DNA of 24,115 nt, taken from positions 1 through 24,115 of the forward strand of contig JACJXK010000029.1 of the NCBI GenBank assembly GCA_020636675.1. Direction: 5' to 3'. Below, piece by piece: positions 1 through 7,732 of the stretch. Each line of letters opens with the position of its first letter. Within the stretch, counting starts at the first letter, position 1. This DNA is from Prevotellaceae bacterium. Its GTDB lineage: Bacteria; Bacteroidota; Bacteroidia; Bacteroidales; Paludibacteraceae. The translations under genes and the position numbers were made by a program. The notes below the pieces were generated by a model. The model saw nothing but the letters and a program-made list of their open reading frames with translations. It ran no database searches and had not been told where the DNA came from.

Positions 1-205
1 TCTGTTCCGGGTCTGCTATGCCTAGGGTCACATATTGGAGCATATATTTGTAGGTGGTTTCCAATTCCATCTTTTTGTCAGACCATTCGCCTATTTGCAA
101 TAAGTTTGTCAATATTGTCAGTTTGTCGAATGCTATTTTTATGTGTCGGGATAATACGGAGTCGCAGATTTCTTTGTGTATTGTCTCTATCTCTTTGTGT
201 GTCAT
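1..205 (-). CDS. N-terminus of an unrecognised protein (cut by window edge)
   Basis: A reverse-strand reading frame starts with ATG at 205-203 and stays open for 68 codons to the window edge, so the C-terminus lies outside. The visible part is helical and charged, beginning MTHKEIETIHKEICDS, with no signal peptide or membrane segment. The later stretch MELETTYKYMLQY reminds me of large cytoplasmic Bacteroidales proteins of unknown role, but this is only recall. A TAnnTTTG-like box on the same strand at 248-241 (TATATTTG) sits about 36 bases upstream of the ATG, which supports this start and makes the gene divergent from the one at 571. Function cannot be given. Confidence 0.7.
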   Translation of the reverse strand, partial: MTHKEIETIHKEICDSVLSRHIKIAFDKLTILTNLLQIGEWSDKKMELETTYKYMLQYVTLGIADPEQ

Positions 206-240
206 CTTAATGTTCTGTTTTTTTTCATGCTGTGAAGTTA

Positions 241-248
241 CAAATATA
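241..248 (-). promoter_or_regulatory. -7 box of the reverse-strand gene at 205
   Basis: Reverse strand reads TATATTTG, a full match to the Bacteroidota -7 consensus TAnnTTTG. No TTTG lies at the usual 19-21 base distance upstream, so this is a half-supported promoter. Confidence 0.4.
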
Positions 249-511
249 AAAAGTATGTCGCAAATGCTGGCTACGTTGGCAAAGAACCAATCCCTCCTTA
301 TGTTTCTCCACGCATGGTCCTGATTTAAATTATTTACTCATCTTCCTATGCTAAAACAAGTATCGGATATTTCTTGTTTGTTTTGCAAATATATGGGTTT
401 TATAAAAATAGTAGGTAAGGCGAATCTTAAAATCAGAATAAAGTTTTTTGAGAGAAAAAGTTCTGTTTGCGTTTGTTTTTCACATTCTTTTTTTTTCATA
501 CAAAGGTATGG
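249..511. other. Intergenic spacer between divergent genes
   Basis: T-rich spacer within the 365 bases separating the divergent starts at 205 and 571. Forward frames here open from 54, 348 and 448 but look like chance frames: the 448 frame runs into the downstream gene yet would start upstream of its promoter. I see no RNA gene or long repeat. Confidence 0.4.
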
Positions 512-542
512 ATTGTCAGAAAGGCAAAAAATGTTACTTTTG
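512..542 (+). promoter_or_regulatory. Bacteroidota-type promoter for the 571 operon
   Basis: ATTG at 512-515, 19 bases, then TACTTTTG at 535-542 matches the TTTG/TAnnTTTG layout. Transcription would begin near 549, about 22 bases before the ATG at 571. This rules out the longer in-frame start at 448. Confidence 0.7.
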
Positions 543-570
543 CATCGTGCAAATCAAAAGATTAGAGAAT

Positions 571-1704
571 ATGGATTATAGAGGGAGGTTAGTATCGATT
601 GTCATTTTAAGTTTGGTCGCTGTTGTTCCGCTTCATGCAGAAGAAACCCATAAGGTTTTGGTCTCCACGGCAGAGAGTGTTAATCAGAAGAAGAACCATA
701 CGGAGGAAGTAGACAGCATCAGCTGGAAATATCCCGGCAATGTGGGGCTCAATGCCAATCAGGCTTATTTTAACGATTATTGTACGGACGGAGTGGGCAG
801 TGCCGCATCTGTCGACGCATATGTAAGGTTGAATGCCAATTATAAGAAGGATAAGGTGATGTGGAATAATGGCTTCTCCGCACAATATGGCTTTATCTAT
901 TCCGACCAGTTTTCGGGCGGTGATGATGTCCGTAAGAATATGGATAATTTTGCTTTGCAGTCTAAATTAGGATACAAGGCGGCTGCCAATCTATACTATT
1001 CGGCGTTGGGCAGTTTGGAGTCCCAGTTTTCAAAAGGATATTCATATGAAAAGAAGGATGTGAATAATCTGGACTCCGCCATTTTGGTTTCCAACTTTTT
1101 TGCTCCGGCATATCTGAAGTTGGCGTTGGGTGTCGATTATGTGCCCAATCAATATCTGTCATTTTTCGTATCGCCCGTAACGGCTCGTTTCACATTCTGT
1201 ACGGATACATTGCTGTCTGATAATTATGGCATGGAGCGAAATTCGAAGGGAGAGTATAAGAAGGTTAGAAGTGAGGTTGGCGCGTTTGCGAAATTGGTTT
1301 CGGACTTTGATCTTTTGAGTAATGTTCATATATTCTCCTCATTGGAGGGGTTTTATGCATACAATGCTGCCGTTCAGCAATATAATGAAAATTTGATTGA
1401 TGATGGCGTCTATTTTGACGGGATTGATGCTTATTTGCAGGAGCATCCGCAGATGGGTTTATATGGCGATGATGTCCATGGTTGGTATGTGAAATGGAAG
1501 TTGGAACTTACTTTGAAGGTGACCAAGTATGTCAATGTTTCGTTGCGTACACAGTTGAAGTACGACAATGCGGAGACAAAGGCCAATAAAAATGTGGAGA
1601 AGGAGAACCGACAGAAGACCGCAGACGCATGGAAGCTGGGATATCCGGTGGCAAAGACACAGTTTTGGGAAGCCGTATCTTTAGGTGTGGCATATAAGTT
1701 TTGA
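571..1704 (+). CDS. DUF3078-family outer-membrane-like protein
   Basis: A 377-residue secreted protein. An N-terminal signal peptide (about residues 1-22, hydrophobic core IVILSLVAVVPLHA) precedes a region that fits my recall of the Bacteroidota DUF3078 family: WKYPGNVGLNANQAYF near the start, LGYKAAANLYYSAL, then APAYLKLALGVDY and LSFFVSPVTARF. Alternating hydrophobic/polar strands and the terminal aromatic residue (YKF) suggest an outer-membrane beta-barrel; the family has no established function. I start at 571 rather than the in-frame 448 because the promoter ends at 542 and only the 571 start puts the signal peptide at the N-terminus. The HAD gene follows after 41 bases with no terminator between, so the two are probably co-transcribed. 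Confidence 0.82.
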   Translation: MDYRGRLVSIVILSLVAVVPLHAEETHKVLVSTAESVNQKKNHTEEVDSISWKYPGNVGLNANQAYFNDYCTDGVGSAASVDAYVRLNANYKKDKVMWNNGFSAQYGFIYSDQFSGGDDVRKNMDNFALQSKLGYKAAANLYYSALGSLESQFSKGYSYEKKDVNNLDSAILVSNFFAPAYLKLALGVDYVPNQYLSFFVSPVTARFTFCTDTLLSDNYGMERNSKGEYKKVRSEVGAFAKLVSDFDLLSNVHIFSSLEGFYAYNAAVQQYNENLIDDGVYFDGIDAYLQEHPQMGLYGDDVHGWYVKWKLELTLKVTKYVNVSLRTQLKYDNAETKANKNVEKENRQKTADAWKLGYPVAKTQFWEAVSLGVAYKF

Positions 1705-1745
1705 TTGTTTGGGTAGACGGGGGGCTCGGTTAAGTATAGAAGCTG

Positions 1746-2465
1746 ATGATTATAGATTTAGATAAATTAGAAGACATGGATCTGAAGGCGGTCTTCTTCG
1801 ATATGGATGGTGTCCTTTTTGACTCCATGTCCAACCATGCCAAGGCATGGTGTTCTGCGTTTTCGGACTTGGGCATAGAGTTTAGTGCCTACGATGCATA
1901 TATGCGCGAAGGGATGACGGGCGCCTCTACTATTCGTGATGCGTTCACCCGCCAGTTGGGGCGCGATGCGTCCGAGGAGGAGTGCAAACGGATATATAAG
2001 GTGAAGTCTCAGTATTTTGAATCCCTGCCGCAAGCATTGCCAATGAATCATATAATGGACGTTCTACGGACGGTGAAATCGGCAGGCTTGGACATCTTCA
2101 TCGTCACAGGTTCTGGCCAGTTGTCGTTATTGGATAAGTTGAACCACTATTTTCCTGATGTTTTTCATCGGGAAAAGATGGTGACGGCTTTTGATGTGAA
2201 GAGAGGCAAACCGGATCCTGAACCCTACTTGATGGCGTTGAAGAAAGGGGCCTATTCTGCAAATCAAGCTATCGTTGTGGAGAATGCGCCGTTGGGGGTG
2301 AAGTCTGCGGTCAGTGCCGGCATTTTTACGGTGGCTGTCAATACCGGCATTCTGAAAGATGAAGAACTTTCCGGTAATGGTGCCGGGGTCGTTTATCATG
2401 ATATGCAGGAGTTATATAATGAACTTCCGGACATAATAAGGAAGTCAAGACGGGAATATAGATAG
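1746..2465 (+). CDS. HAD-superfamily (subfamily IA) phosphatase/phosphomutase-like hydrolase
   Basis: A 239-residue cytoplasmic HAD hydrolase. Motif I is DMDGVLFDS, with nucleophile D19 and acid/base D21; motif II is VTGSG (120-124); motif III lysine is K155 in RGKPDPEPY; motif IV is VVENAPLGV (E179, N180). A helical cap lies between motifs I and II, as in beta-phosphoglucomutase-type and sugar-phosphate phosphatase enzymes. EN instead of the common ED/DD at motif IV is a variant also seen within this superfamily. The substrate cannot be read from sequence. ATG at 1746 is used; M11 (1776) would also leave the whole fold. It lies 41 bases after the DUF3078 gene and 52 before the NA37 gene, which fits one operon of functionally unrelated housekeeping genes. 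Confidence 0.85.
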   Translation: MIIDLDKLEDMDLKAVFFDMDGVLFDSMSNHAKAWCSAFSDLGIEFSAYDAYMREGMTGASTIRDAFTRQLGRDASEEECKRIYKVKSQYFESLPQALPMNHIMDVLRTVKSAGLDIFIVTGSGQLSLLDKLNHYFPDVFHREKMVTAFDVKRGKPDPEPYLMALKKGAYSANQAIVVENAPLGVKSAVSAGIFTVAVNTGILKDEELSGNGAGVVYHDMQELYNELPDIIRKSRREYR

Positions 2466-2517
2466 GGAGGGTGGTTTGCCTTCCTGTGAAAATCGTTTAA
2501 TTAATTGTTTTTTGATT

Positions 2518-3564
2518 ATGTTGTTTGATATTGTAAATGCGAATATAGATAAGCTTGTTATCCACAAGATAGGATCCCGTACGGAAAATACGGAGAATGT
2601 CTATTCCAAGAAATGTATGGATTTGGAGGAGGATAGTCCTGTCCAGATGTTGAAACAATATTTTCTTTCCTCCTTCAGGGAACCTGTCCTTTATCATTTT
2701 GATGGTTTGAATAATGTGAACGACAATATAGTATATCAGTCTGTATGTGCAATATTCGACAATCCGGATTTGTTTTATGAACATTCCAGGGTGTTGGCGT
2801 CATATCTCTATGAAAACTCGTCGCATCCACAGATAAAGGCTGGCGAATTTTATCTGGCATTGTTCAATGATGTTCAGATTTTCGACCAGTCCGTTCGTTG
2901 TTTGGGCATCTTCAAGTCAGAAAACAAGGAGACGTATTTGAAAATCTGTTCGGGTACGGAGGCGTTTGATATAGACTGTGAGGAAGGTATCAATGTGAGG
3001 AAGATGGATAAGGGATGCCTGATTTTTGATGTGGAGCGGGAGAGTGGATTTGTGGCATCTTTGATTGATAAGGTAAGCAAGCAAGAGGCCCTGTTCTGGA
3101 AGAGCGATTTTCTTGGGCTGACGGAGCGTCAGGACAATAACTTCTTCACGAAGAATTATCTGAATGTCTGCAAGGAGTTTGTAAACAACGTGTTTACCGC
3201 AGAGAATGAGGTGCCGCGTACGGAGCAGATAGATATGCTGAACCGTTCCATCAATTATTTCAAGGACAATGCGATGTTTAACGAGGATAAGTTTGAAGAT
3301 GAGGTCCTCGCAGCTCCGGATGTGGTTCAGGCGTTTAATGAATATAAGGATCTCTATGGGCAGGAGAATGATGTCCATTTTGACGAAGAGTTCAAAATAT
3401 CTCCCGATATAGTGAAGAAGGAGAATAAAAGTTTTAAATCGGTTCTGAAGTTGGACAAGAACTTTCATGTCTATGTACACGGTGGTCAGCGCTTTATAGA
3501 AAAAGGATTTGACAATAGTAAGGGCTTGCATTTTTACAAACTGTATTTTGAGTATGAGAGTTAA
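2518..3564 (+). CDS. Nucleoid-associated protein, NA37/NdpA family
   Basis: A 348-residue cytoplasmic protein that fits my recall of Bacteroidota NA37 (YejK/NdpA-type) nucleoid-associated proteins. Recognisable blocks are KLVIHKIG near the start, HPQIKAGEFYLALF, IGIFKSE-like LGIFKSENKETYLK, GINVRKMDKGCLIF, KNYLNVCKEFV, and the C-terminal FKSVLKLDKNFHVYVHG. Members associate with nucleoid DNA; the biological role in Bacteroidota is not established. The frame is open upstream to 2476 with a TTG, but the ATG at 2518 gives the family-like N-terminus MLFDIVNANIDKLVIHKIG. It is last in the run 571-3564; no clear hairpin terminator follows. Confidence 0.85.
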   Translation: MLFDIVNANIDKLVIHKIGSRTENTENVYSKKCMDLEEDSPVQMLKQYFLSSFREPVLYHFDGLNNVNDNIVYQSVCAIFDNPDLFYEHSRVLASYLYENSSHPQIKAGEFYLALFNDVQIFDQSVRCLGIFKSENKETYLKICSGTEAFDIDCEEGINVRKMDKGCLIFDVERESGFVASLIDKVSKQEALFWKSDFLGLTERQDNNFFTKNYLNVCKEFVNNVFTAENEVPRTEQIDMLNRSINYFKDNAMFNEDKFEDEVLAAPDVVQAFNEYKDLYGQENDVHFDEEFKISPDIVKKENKSFKSVLKLDKNFHVYVHGGQRFIEKGFDNSKGLHFYKLYFEYES

Positions 3565-3670
3565 GGGATAATTCTAAAGGCCAATTCCTACATTTTATAA
3601 AAAGAGAAAAAAACGTTCTTCGGATTTATTGATTTTTGTCTATAAAATTTTCTCGAATAAGAATTATTGA

Positions 3671-3678
3671 TATATTTG
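3671..3678 (+). promoter_or_regulatory. -7 box upstream of the first Crp/Fnr gene
   Basis: TATATTTG matches TAnnTTTG. The -33 position has only ATTT (3647-3650, 20-base gap). A small inverted repeat AATAA-GAA-TTATT (3656-3668) lies between the two and could be an operator, but the arms are only five bases. Transcription from here leaves a leader of over 100 bases. Confidence 0.4.
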
Positions 3679-3808
3679 CTATGTCAATAAGGAAAAAATA
3701 ATAGTATATAAATTAAGGTGGATTTTCATTCAATACATTTTGTTTTGCGTAATGAATCCTTCTATCCTATTGTGGATTTTAGTCTTTTTATTTAATCTGT
3801 GGAATAGT

Positions 3809-4432
3809 ATGCGACATGAATTAGATTTACAATTTATACAATCTCAGATTCGAAAGATAATGGGAGATGTAACTTTGCCTCCGTCTGTGATGAATGAGGC
3901 GATTTCAATGATTGAAGTTTTTGAAATTAAAAAATTCGAGCAGTTTCTGAAGGCGGGAGACGTCTGCAAATATTGGGGATTTGTGAACAGCGGCCTAGTG
4001 CGCATCTTCTATTTTAAGAAAGGAAAGGATGTCACCGAGTTCATAGTGCCGGAGGGTACAGCCTTCACTTCTATCGAGAGCTTCTTTACCCGTCAGCCAA
4101 GCCATCTGATAGTAGAGGCGTTGGAGCCGACCGTGATCTACGCATTGTCTAAAGACAATGTGGACAACCTCTGCGACAAATACCATGAAATAGAGGTTAC
4201 GTATCGAAAAATAATGGAATATTCGCTGATTATGTCCCAGCATAGAGCCGATTCTTTACAGTTTGAGACGGCGGAGGAGAAATATGAGAGGCTGTTGGAG
4301 AAGATTCCTAAGGTGCTTCTTCGAGTCCCTTCTTTATATATAGCATCCTATTTGGGTATTACTCCGGAAACTCTTAGTCGGGTACGAGCCAAGCAGGGGA
4401 AACCGCACCATTCGAAGCAGGAAGAGGGATGA
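3809..4432 (+). CDS. Crp/Fnr-family transcriptional regulator
   Basis: With the ATG at 3809 the protein has 207 residues. A cyclic-nucleotide-binding-like beta-roll spans about residues 35-125 (FLKAGDVCKYWGFVNSGLVRIFYF), a dimerisation helix about 126-150 follows, and a C-terminal helix-turn-helix lies at 177-195 (YIASYLGITPETLSRVRAK), typical of the short Bacteroidota Crp/Fnr regulators. There is no N-terminal cysteine cluster for an Fnr-type iron-sulfur centre, and residues that would bind cAMP are not obvious, so the effector is unknown. The frame remains open upstream: an ATG at 3752 would add 19 residues, mostly hydrophobic. I prefer 3809 because the homologue-like N-terminus starts there. 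It is monocistronic, ending at the hairpin at 4462-4486. Confidence 0.85.
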   Translation: MRHELDLQFIQSQIRKIMGDVTLPPSVMNEAISMIEVFEIKKFEQFLKAGDVCKYWGFVNSGLVRIFYFKKGKDVTEFIVPEGTAFTSIESFFTRQPSHLIVEALEPTVIYALSKDNVDNLCDKYHEIEVTYRKIMEYSLIMSQHRADSLQFETAEEKYERLLEKIPKVLLRVPSLYIASYLGITPETLSRVRAKQGKPHHSKQEEG

Positions 4433-4461
4433 ATTGCTTTTCTTTGTTTTGAAATGAAGAC

Positions 4462-4486
4462 AAAGACGGAATGAACTTCTGTCTTT
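4462..4486 (+). terminator. Probable terminator after the first Crp/Fnr gene
   Basis: A 10-bp stem AAAGACGGAA/TTCTGTCTTT (one G-U pair) with loop TGAAC, followed by a T-rich but interrupted tail. It lies 30 bases after the stop codon. Confidence 0.55.
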
Positions 4487-4520
4487 AATCTGTGATTTCT
4501 CATTTCTTTTTTGGATTACT

Positions 4521-4552
4521 TTTGTGATATTATGAAAATTTAAATAACTTTG
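4521..4552 (+). promoter_or_regulatory. Promoter of the beta-barrel/radical SAM operon
   Basis: TTTG at 4521-4524, a 20-base gap, then TAACTTTG at 4545-4552. This is a full match to the Bacteroidota consensus and leaves a 5' leader of about 120 bases. A second TAnnTTTG match (TACTTTTG, 4517-4524) overlaps the -33 element. Confidence 0.7.
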
Positions 4553-4619
4553 CCGCAAATAGATTGGCTTTTATTGTCTTGAAATTCATTGTTACGATGA
4601 TGGATTTGATCAATATCGC

Positions 4620-4649
4620 TGAGTAATATGTTGGTGAGTAATATGTTGG
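4620..4649 (+). repeat. Perfect two-copy tandem repeat, 15-base unit, in the leader
   Basis: TGAGTAATATGTTGG occurs twice head to tail (4620-4634, 4635-4649) inside the untranslated leader of the 4682 gene. It is a recent exact duplication or a repeated binding site. Confidence 0.9.
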
Positions 4650-4681
4650 ATTAAAAGTGTAAATAATAATAACTCTATTCA

Positions 4682-5320
4682 ATGAAAAAGATATTTTTTA
4701 CTCTTTCTTTGTTGCTGGCAGTATCCTTGTCAACAGTGGAGGCTCAAGAGGATGTCAAAGTGAGATTCGGTGTGACTGCTGGATTTGGTATGACAAAATG
4801 GAATGGTGATTACTCTTCAGATTTGGGGACTTCATTCAAACCTGGGTTCCGATTGGGAGGTGTGGCAGAGATGATGCTTACGCCTAAGTGGTCTGTTCAA
4901 CCCGAACTTTTATTCTCTTATGAGGGAACCGGTACAGACGCTTTAGGTGACGCGACTGCGATGTATATAAAGTTGCCAATCTTGGCCTATTATAATTTTC
5001 ACAATATAGGTCCTGGTCAGTTGTCTCCAGGTGTTGGACCTTACTTTGCGGGTGGTATAGGTGGCAACTTTGACGGAGAGCCTACTTTGGGTTATGACGG
5101 TTTGGCGGAGAAATTCGATTGGGGTATTCAGATACGTGCAGCTTATGAACTTCAGACACTTGGTGTCGCTAAACTGAATGGCATGTATGGTTTCATAGGC
5201 TACGAACAGGGTTTCACAAAGACCTATAATATGGGTCTGCTTGTCGGAGTTGGTTATAAATTCCAATATAACAAGTGGTTGAAGTCTGCATACAATAAAG
5301 GTATATTCAAATACGATTAA
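4682..5320 (+). CDS. Outer-membrane beta-barrel protein (PorT-like fold)
   Basis: A 212-residue protein with a clear signal peptide (residues 1-21, cleavage near VEAQ) and a mature part of amphipathic strands: VRFGVTAGFGMTKW, GFRLGGVAEMMLTPKWSVQPELLFSYEG, MYIKLPILAYYNF, VGPYFAGGIGG, and a final GLLVGVGYKF. The order of strands and the phrases PELLFS and KLPILAYY fit my recall of the small eight-stranded outer-membrane beta-barrel family common in Bacteroidota (PorT/OMP_b-brl type). Specific function is unknown. Its TAA shares the A at 5320 with the ATG of the radical SAM gene, so the two are translationally coupled. The leader carries a tandem 15-base repeat. Confidence 0.85.
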   Translation: MKKIFFTLSLLLAVSLSTVEAQEDVKVRFGVTAGFGMTKWNGDYSSDLGTSFKPGFRLGGVAEMMLTPKWSVQPELLFSYEGTGTDALGDATAMYIKLPILAYYNFHNIGPGQLSPGVGPYFAGGIGGNFDGEPTLGYDGLAEKFDWGIQIRAAYELQTLGVAKLNGMYGFIGYEQGFTKTYNMGLLVGVGYKFQYNKWLKSAYNKGIFKYD

Positions 5321-6153
5321 TGCGTTTTAGGAAGGTATATATAGAGATTACCAATGTCTGTAATTTCTCGTGCAGTTTCTGTTTCAAGTCGAAACGGGCT
5401 AAAAAGTTTATATCGCCGGAAGATTTTTCGGCGATACTTTTTTCTATAAAACCCTATACGGATTATATTTATCTACACGTATTGGGCGAACCTCTTCTTC
5501 ATCCTGATTTCGAAAAGTTGGTGGCGTTGGCTCATGATGCGGGATTCCATATCAATCTGACTACAAATGGTGCGTTGTTGTCCAAACGGTTGGATTATCT
5601 CTTGGACTCTCCCATTCGCCAGTTCAATATCTCGCTTCATGATGCAGAAGAAAATGTGAGTCCGGACGAATGGTCGTCCTATCTCTCTTCCGTATTTTCT
5701 TTTGCCCGTCAGAAATCGTTGGATAGTTATATCTCCATGCGGTTGTGGAATCAGGGGTCTGAGCTCTCTTCCGGTTTTAATCGTTTCTGTCTGGATGCCA
5801 TCAATCGTGAGTTTGCCTCCTCGATAGATGAGAATCGCCTTTCCGAACGAAATATTAAGCTGATGCCACATGTGTTCCTTCAGAATGCGGCACGTTTCTC
5901 TTGGCCGGGTGCCGTCCGTCTGGATATAACGAGTCGCTCTTGCTATGCATTGGACACACATGTCGCTATTTTGGTGGACGGGACGGTGGTGCCTTGCTGC
6001 TTGGATGCGGATGCGGCGATGCCTTTAGGTAATGTTTTTCTTGAAGATTTCGGGAGCATCATAGAAAGTGATAGAGCCCGCAATATCTTGGCAGGCTTTA
6101 GAAATAACGAGGCGGTGGAGTCTGTCTGCCGAAATTGTGGATTTAGATTGTAG
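5320..6153 (+). CDS. Radical SAM/SPASM-type protein
   Basis: A 277-residue cytoplasmic protein. The N-terminal CxxxCxxC of radical SAM enzymes is C14, C18, C21 (ITNVCNFSCSFCF), which would hold a 4Fe-4S cluster and S-adenosylmethionine. Partial-TIM-barrel features follow: LHVLGEPLLHPDF and INLTTNGALL. The C-terminus has a SPASM-like cysteine set (SCYALDTHVAILVDGTVVPCC and VCRNCGF) that could bind an extra cluster. Such proteins include RiPP- and peptide-modifying enzymes, sulfatase-maturase relatives and uncharacterised Bacteroidales ones. I see no precursor peptide or transporter beside it, so the substrate is open. The start overlaps the stop of the beta-barrel gene by one base. No clear terminator follows. 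Confidence 0.88.
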   Translation: MRFRKVYIEITNVCNFSCSFCFKSKRAKKFISPEDFSAILFSIKPYTDYIYLHVLGEPLLHPDFEKLVALAHDAGFHINLTTNGALLSKRLDYLLDSPIRQFNISLHDAEENVSPDEWSSYLSSVFSFARQKSLDSYISMRLWNQGSELSSGFNRFCLDAINREFASSIDENRLSERNIKLMPHVFLQNAARFSWPGAVRLDITSRSCYALDTHVAILVDGTVVPCCLDADAAMPLGNVFLEDFGSIIESDRARNILAGFRNNEAVESVCRNCGFRL

Positions 6154-6277
6154 CCCCTGTTTGTGATTTGCTGGTCGTAGAAGCATCTTTTCCCATCTTG
6201 TTTTGTGGTGGCATATCCTGTTTCTCCTGATGTTAGCTCTCTTTTTCTTTAATTTATATAACTTGAAGAAAAATGAT

Positions 6278-6285
6278 TATCTTTG
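6278..6285 (+). promoter_or_regulatory. -7 box of the 6315 beta-barrel gene
   Basis: TATCTTTG, full match to TAnnTTTG, 29 bases before the ATG at 6315. The -33 element is weak (TTTA at 6253-6256, 21-base gap). Confidence 0.6.
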
Positions 6286-6314
6286 CACTCGAAAATTAAA
6301 AATACAATTTAGAG

Positions 6315-6893
6315 ATGAAAAAGGTATTATTTTTATTGATTTCCGTATTTGCATTCGCTGCTGCTAATGCAGGAAGTAATGGTATTGAGACCGCACAAAA
6401 GGGCGATTTTAATTTAGGTCTGATGGTTGGTGTGCCTCCTGTTGGTGGTGAATGGGATGAAGACATGCCGATGATATCGTTGGATGCATCTTGGGTTATC
6501 GCATCGGGATTTATTAATACAAGCAAATTCGGTCAAAATGGAGCCGTTGATTTGGGCCTTTATTATGGTGTTTGTTCTTATAGCTATGATTGGAATAATG
6601 GACATCAGAAAGGAACTAATGGATTGTTGCAAAACGCATTGTTGTTCCGTGGTGGATTCCATTTCCAGTTTATTGAAAAATTGGATACTTATGCCGGAGC
6701 AATGGCTGGTGTAAATATCTGGTCGCCTACTCGTGATTCTGATTGGAAGACAGATTCTAAGGGTGCTTATGGCTTGTATACGGGAGCAAAGTATTACTTC
6801 ACTGATATGTTTGGTGTGAAGTTGGAGCTCGCTCACGACTTTAATGAGGACAACTTGCCTGTATTCTCTGCAGGTATGGCGTTCAAGTTCTAA
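6315..6893 (+). CDS. Small outer-membrane beta-barrel protein
   Basis: A 192-residue protein with a signal peptide (MKKVLFLLISVFAFAAANA, 1-19). The mature part is built of short amphipathic strands: FNLGLMVGVPPVGG, AVDLGLYYGVCSYSYDW, LLFRGGFHFQFIEKLDTYAGAMAGVNIW, GLYTGAKYYFTDMFGVKLELAHDF, ending FSAGMAFKF with a terminal aromatic residue, all signs of an outer-membrane barrel. Function unknown. The gene at 7031 is a paralogue: both end with a strand pair of the type G.YTG.(K/R)YYF...FGVK.E. Its own promoter and a strong terminator make it monocistronic. Confidence 0.8.
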   Translation: MKKVLFLLISVFAFAAANAGSNGIETAQKGDFNLGLMVGVPPVGGEWDEDMPMISLDASWVIASGFINTSKFGQNGAVDLGLYYGVCSYSYDWNNGHQKGTNGLLQNALLFRGGFHFQFIEKLDTYAGAMAGVNIWSPTRDSDWKTDSKGAYGLYTGAKYYFTDMFGVKLELAHDFNEDNLPVFSAGMAFKF

Positions 6894-6921
6894 ATGAATA
6901 GGGAAAATATTAGATAATAGT

Positions 6922-6954
6922 GGGGGTCCGTCTGTACGGATCCCCGTTTTTTTT
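6922..6954 (+). terminator. Intrinsic terminator after the 6315 gene
   Basis: A 10-bp GC-rich stem GGGGGTCCGT/ACGGATCCCC (one G-U pair), loop CTGT, then a run of eight T after a G. It lies 28 bases after the stop. Confidence 0.92.
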
Positions 6955-7030
6955 ATTAGAGAAAAGAGAGCGTTTTTTGCCGTTTTGGCACTATACTTGT
7001 TATGTTGAGGCTGAGAGAAATTATGAAGTT

Positions 7031-7705
7031 ATGAATAAGGTTTTATTTTTTATTTTTTTGTTTTTCGTTTCTACGATGGGAGGGGCGTTCGCTCAACAGG
7101 AGACGTTCGAAAAGGGTAGTGCGGTGATGGATTTGTCTATCGGAACACCGACCTCTTCTGGTGCCCAAAATAGAAATGTCATAGTGCCTCCTGTTACTTT
7201 GACGCTGGATTTTGGCGGGCCAAGTGGTTTCATACACAAGAGGTCAGCCTCTTCAAAGTCGAAGAAAGGCCGTTCGTCTAGAGAGAAGGGAAAAGGCAAG
7301 GGCGCGTTTGGGTTTGGAGCCGTTCTTGGCTTTTATGAAGATGATTGTTGGGGTTGGGATGGCCAAAACTATCATAACGGTTATTATAACTATTATGGTT
7401 GGTATGACGCCGATGTCTATAATGTGGTGGCGGCGTTCAGGTTCTCCTTCCATGTTGAACCGGTCAAGGATATGGATGTTTATTTTGGATTGCTTACGGG
7501 TGCCCGTTTCCGTTTCTGGAACTATAATGAGGAGTATCTGACCTACAATGGCGATGATCCGGAAGGACATTCTTTCTGTTTCGGACCATTTACCGGATTG
7601 CGTTATTATTTCGGAAGCGTGTTTGGTGTGAAGGCTGAATTTTCTGTGGATACGGGTTCTGGCTTGCCGAATGCATCTACGGGAGTGGTCTTTAAATTGA
7701 AATGA
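7031..7705 (+). CDS. Outer-membrane beta-barrel protein with basic and aromatic-rich insert
   Basis: A 224-residue protein starting at 7031 with a signal peptide (1-21, cleavage near AFAQ). The frame is open upstream into the 6922-6954 terminator, but only 7031 places the signal peptide first. It is a paralogue of the preceding barrel gene: matching C-terminal strands (GLRYYFGSVFGVKAEFSVD, then GVVFKLK). Between strands it carries a Lys/Arg/Ser block (69-91, HKRSASSKSKKGRSSREK) followed by a Gly/Tyr/Trp/Asp-rich block (101-130) that the paralogue lacks. These probably form a surface or periplasmic loop. No good promoter was found; nearest is TATACTTG at 6992-6999, one mismatch from consensus. 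It ends at the hairpin at 7733. Confidence 0.75.
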   Translation: MNKVLFFIFLFFVSTMGGAFAQQETFEKGSAVMDLSIGTPTSSGAQNRNVIVPPVTLTLDFGGPSGFIHKRSASSKSKKGRSSREKGKGKGAFGFGAVLGFYEDDCWGWDGQNYHNGYYNYYGWYDADVYNVVAAFRFSFHVEPVKDMDVYFGLLTGARFRFWNYNEEYLTYNGDDPEGHSFCFGPFTGLRYYFGSVFGVKAEFSVDTGSGLPNASTGVVFKLK

Positions 7706-7732
7706 TGCACTATCCGTTAATATAGGATAAGG

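Noticed and set aside
448..570. Longer start for the DUF3078 gene
   Set aside because: It begins upstream of the promoter (512-542), and the extension pushes the signal peptide away from the N-terminus.
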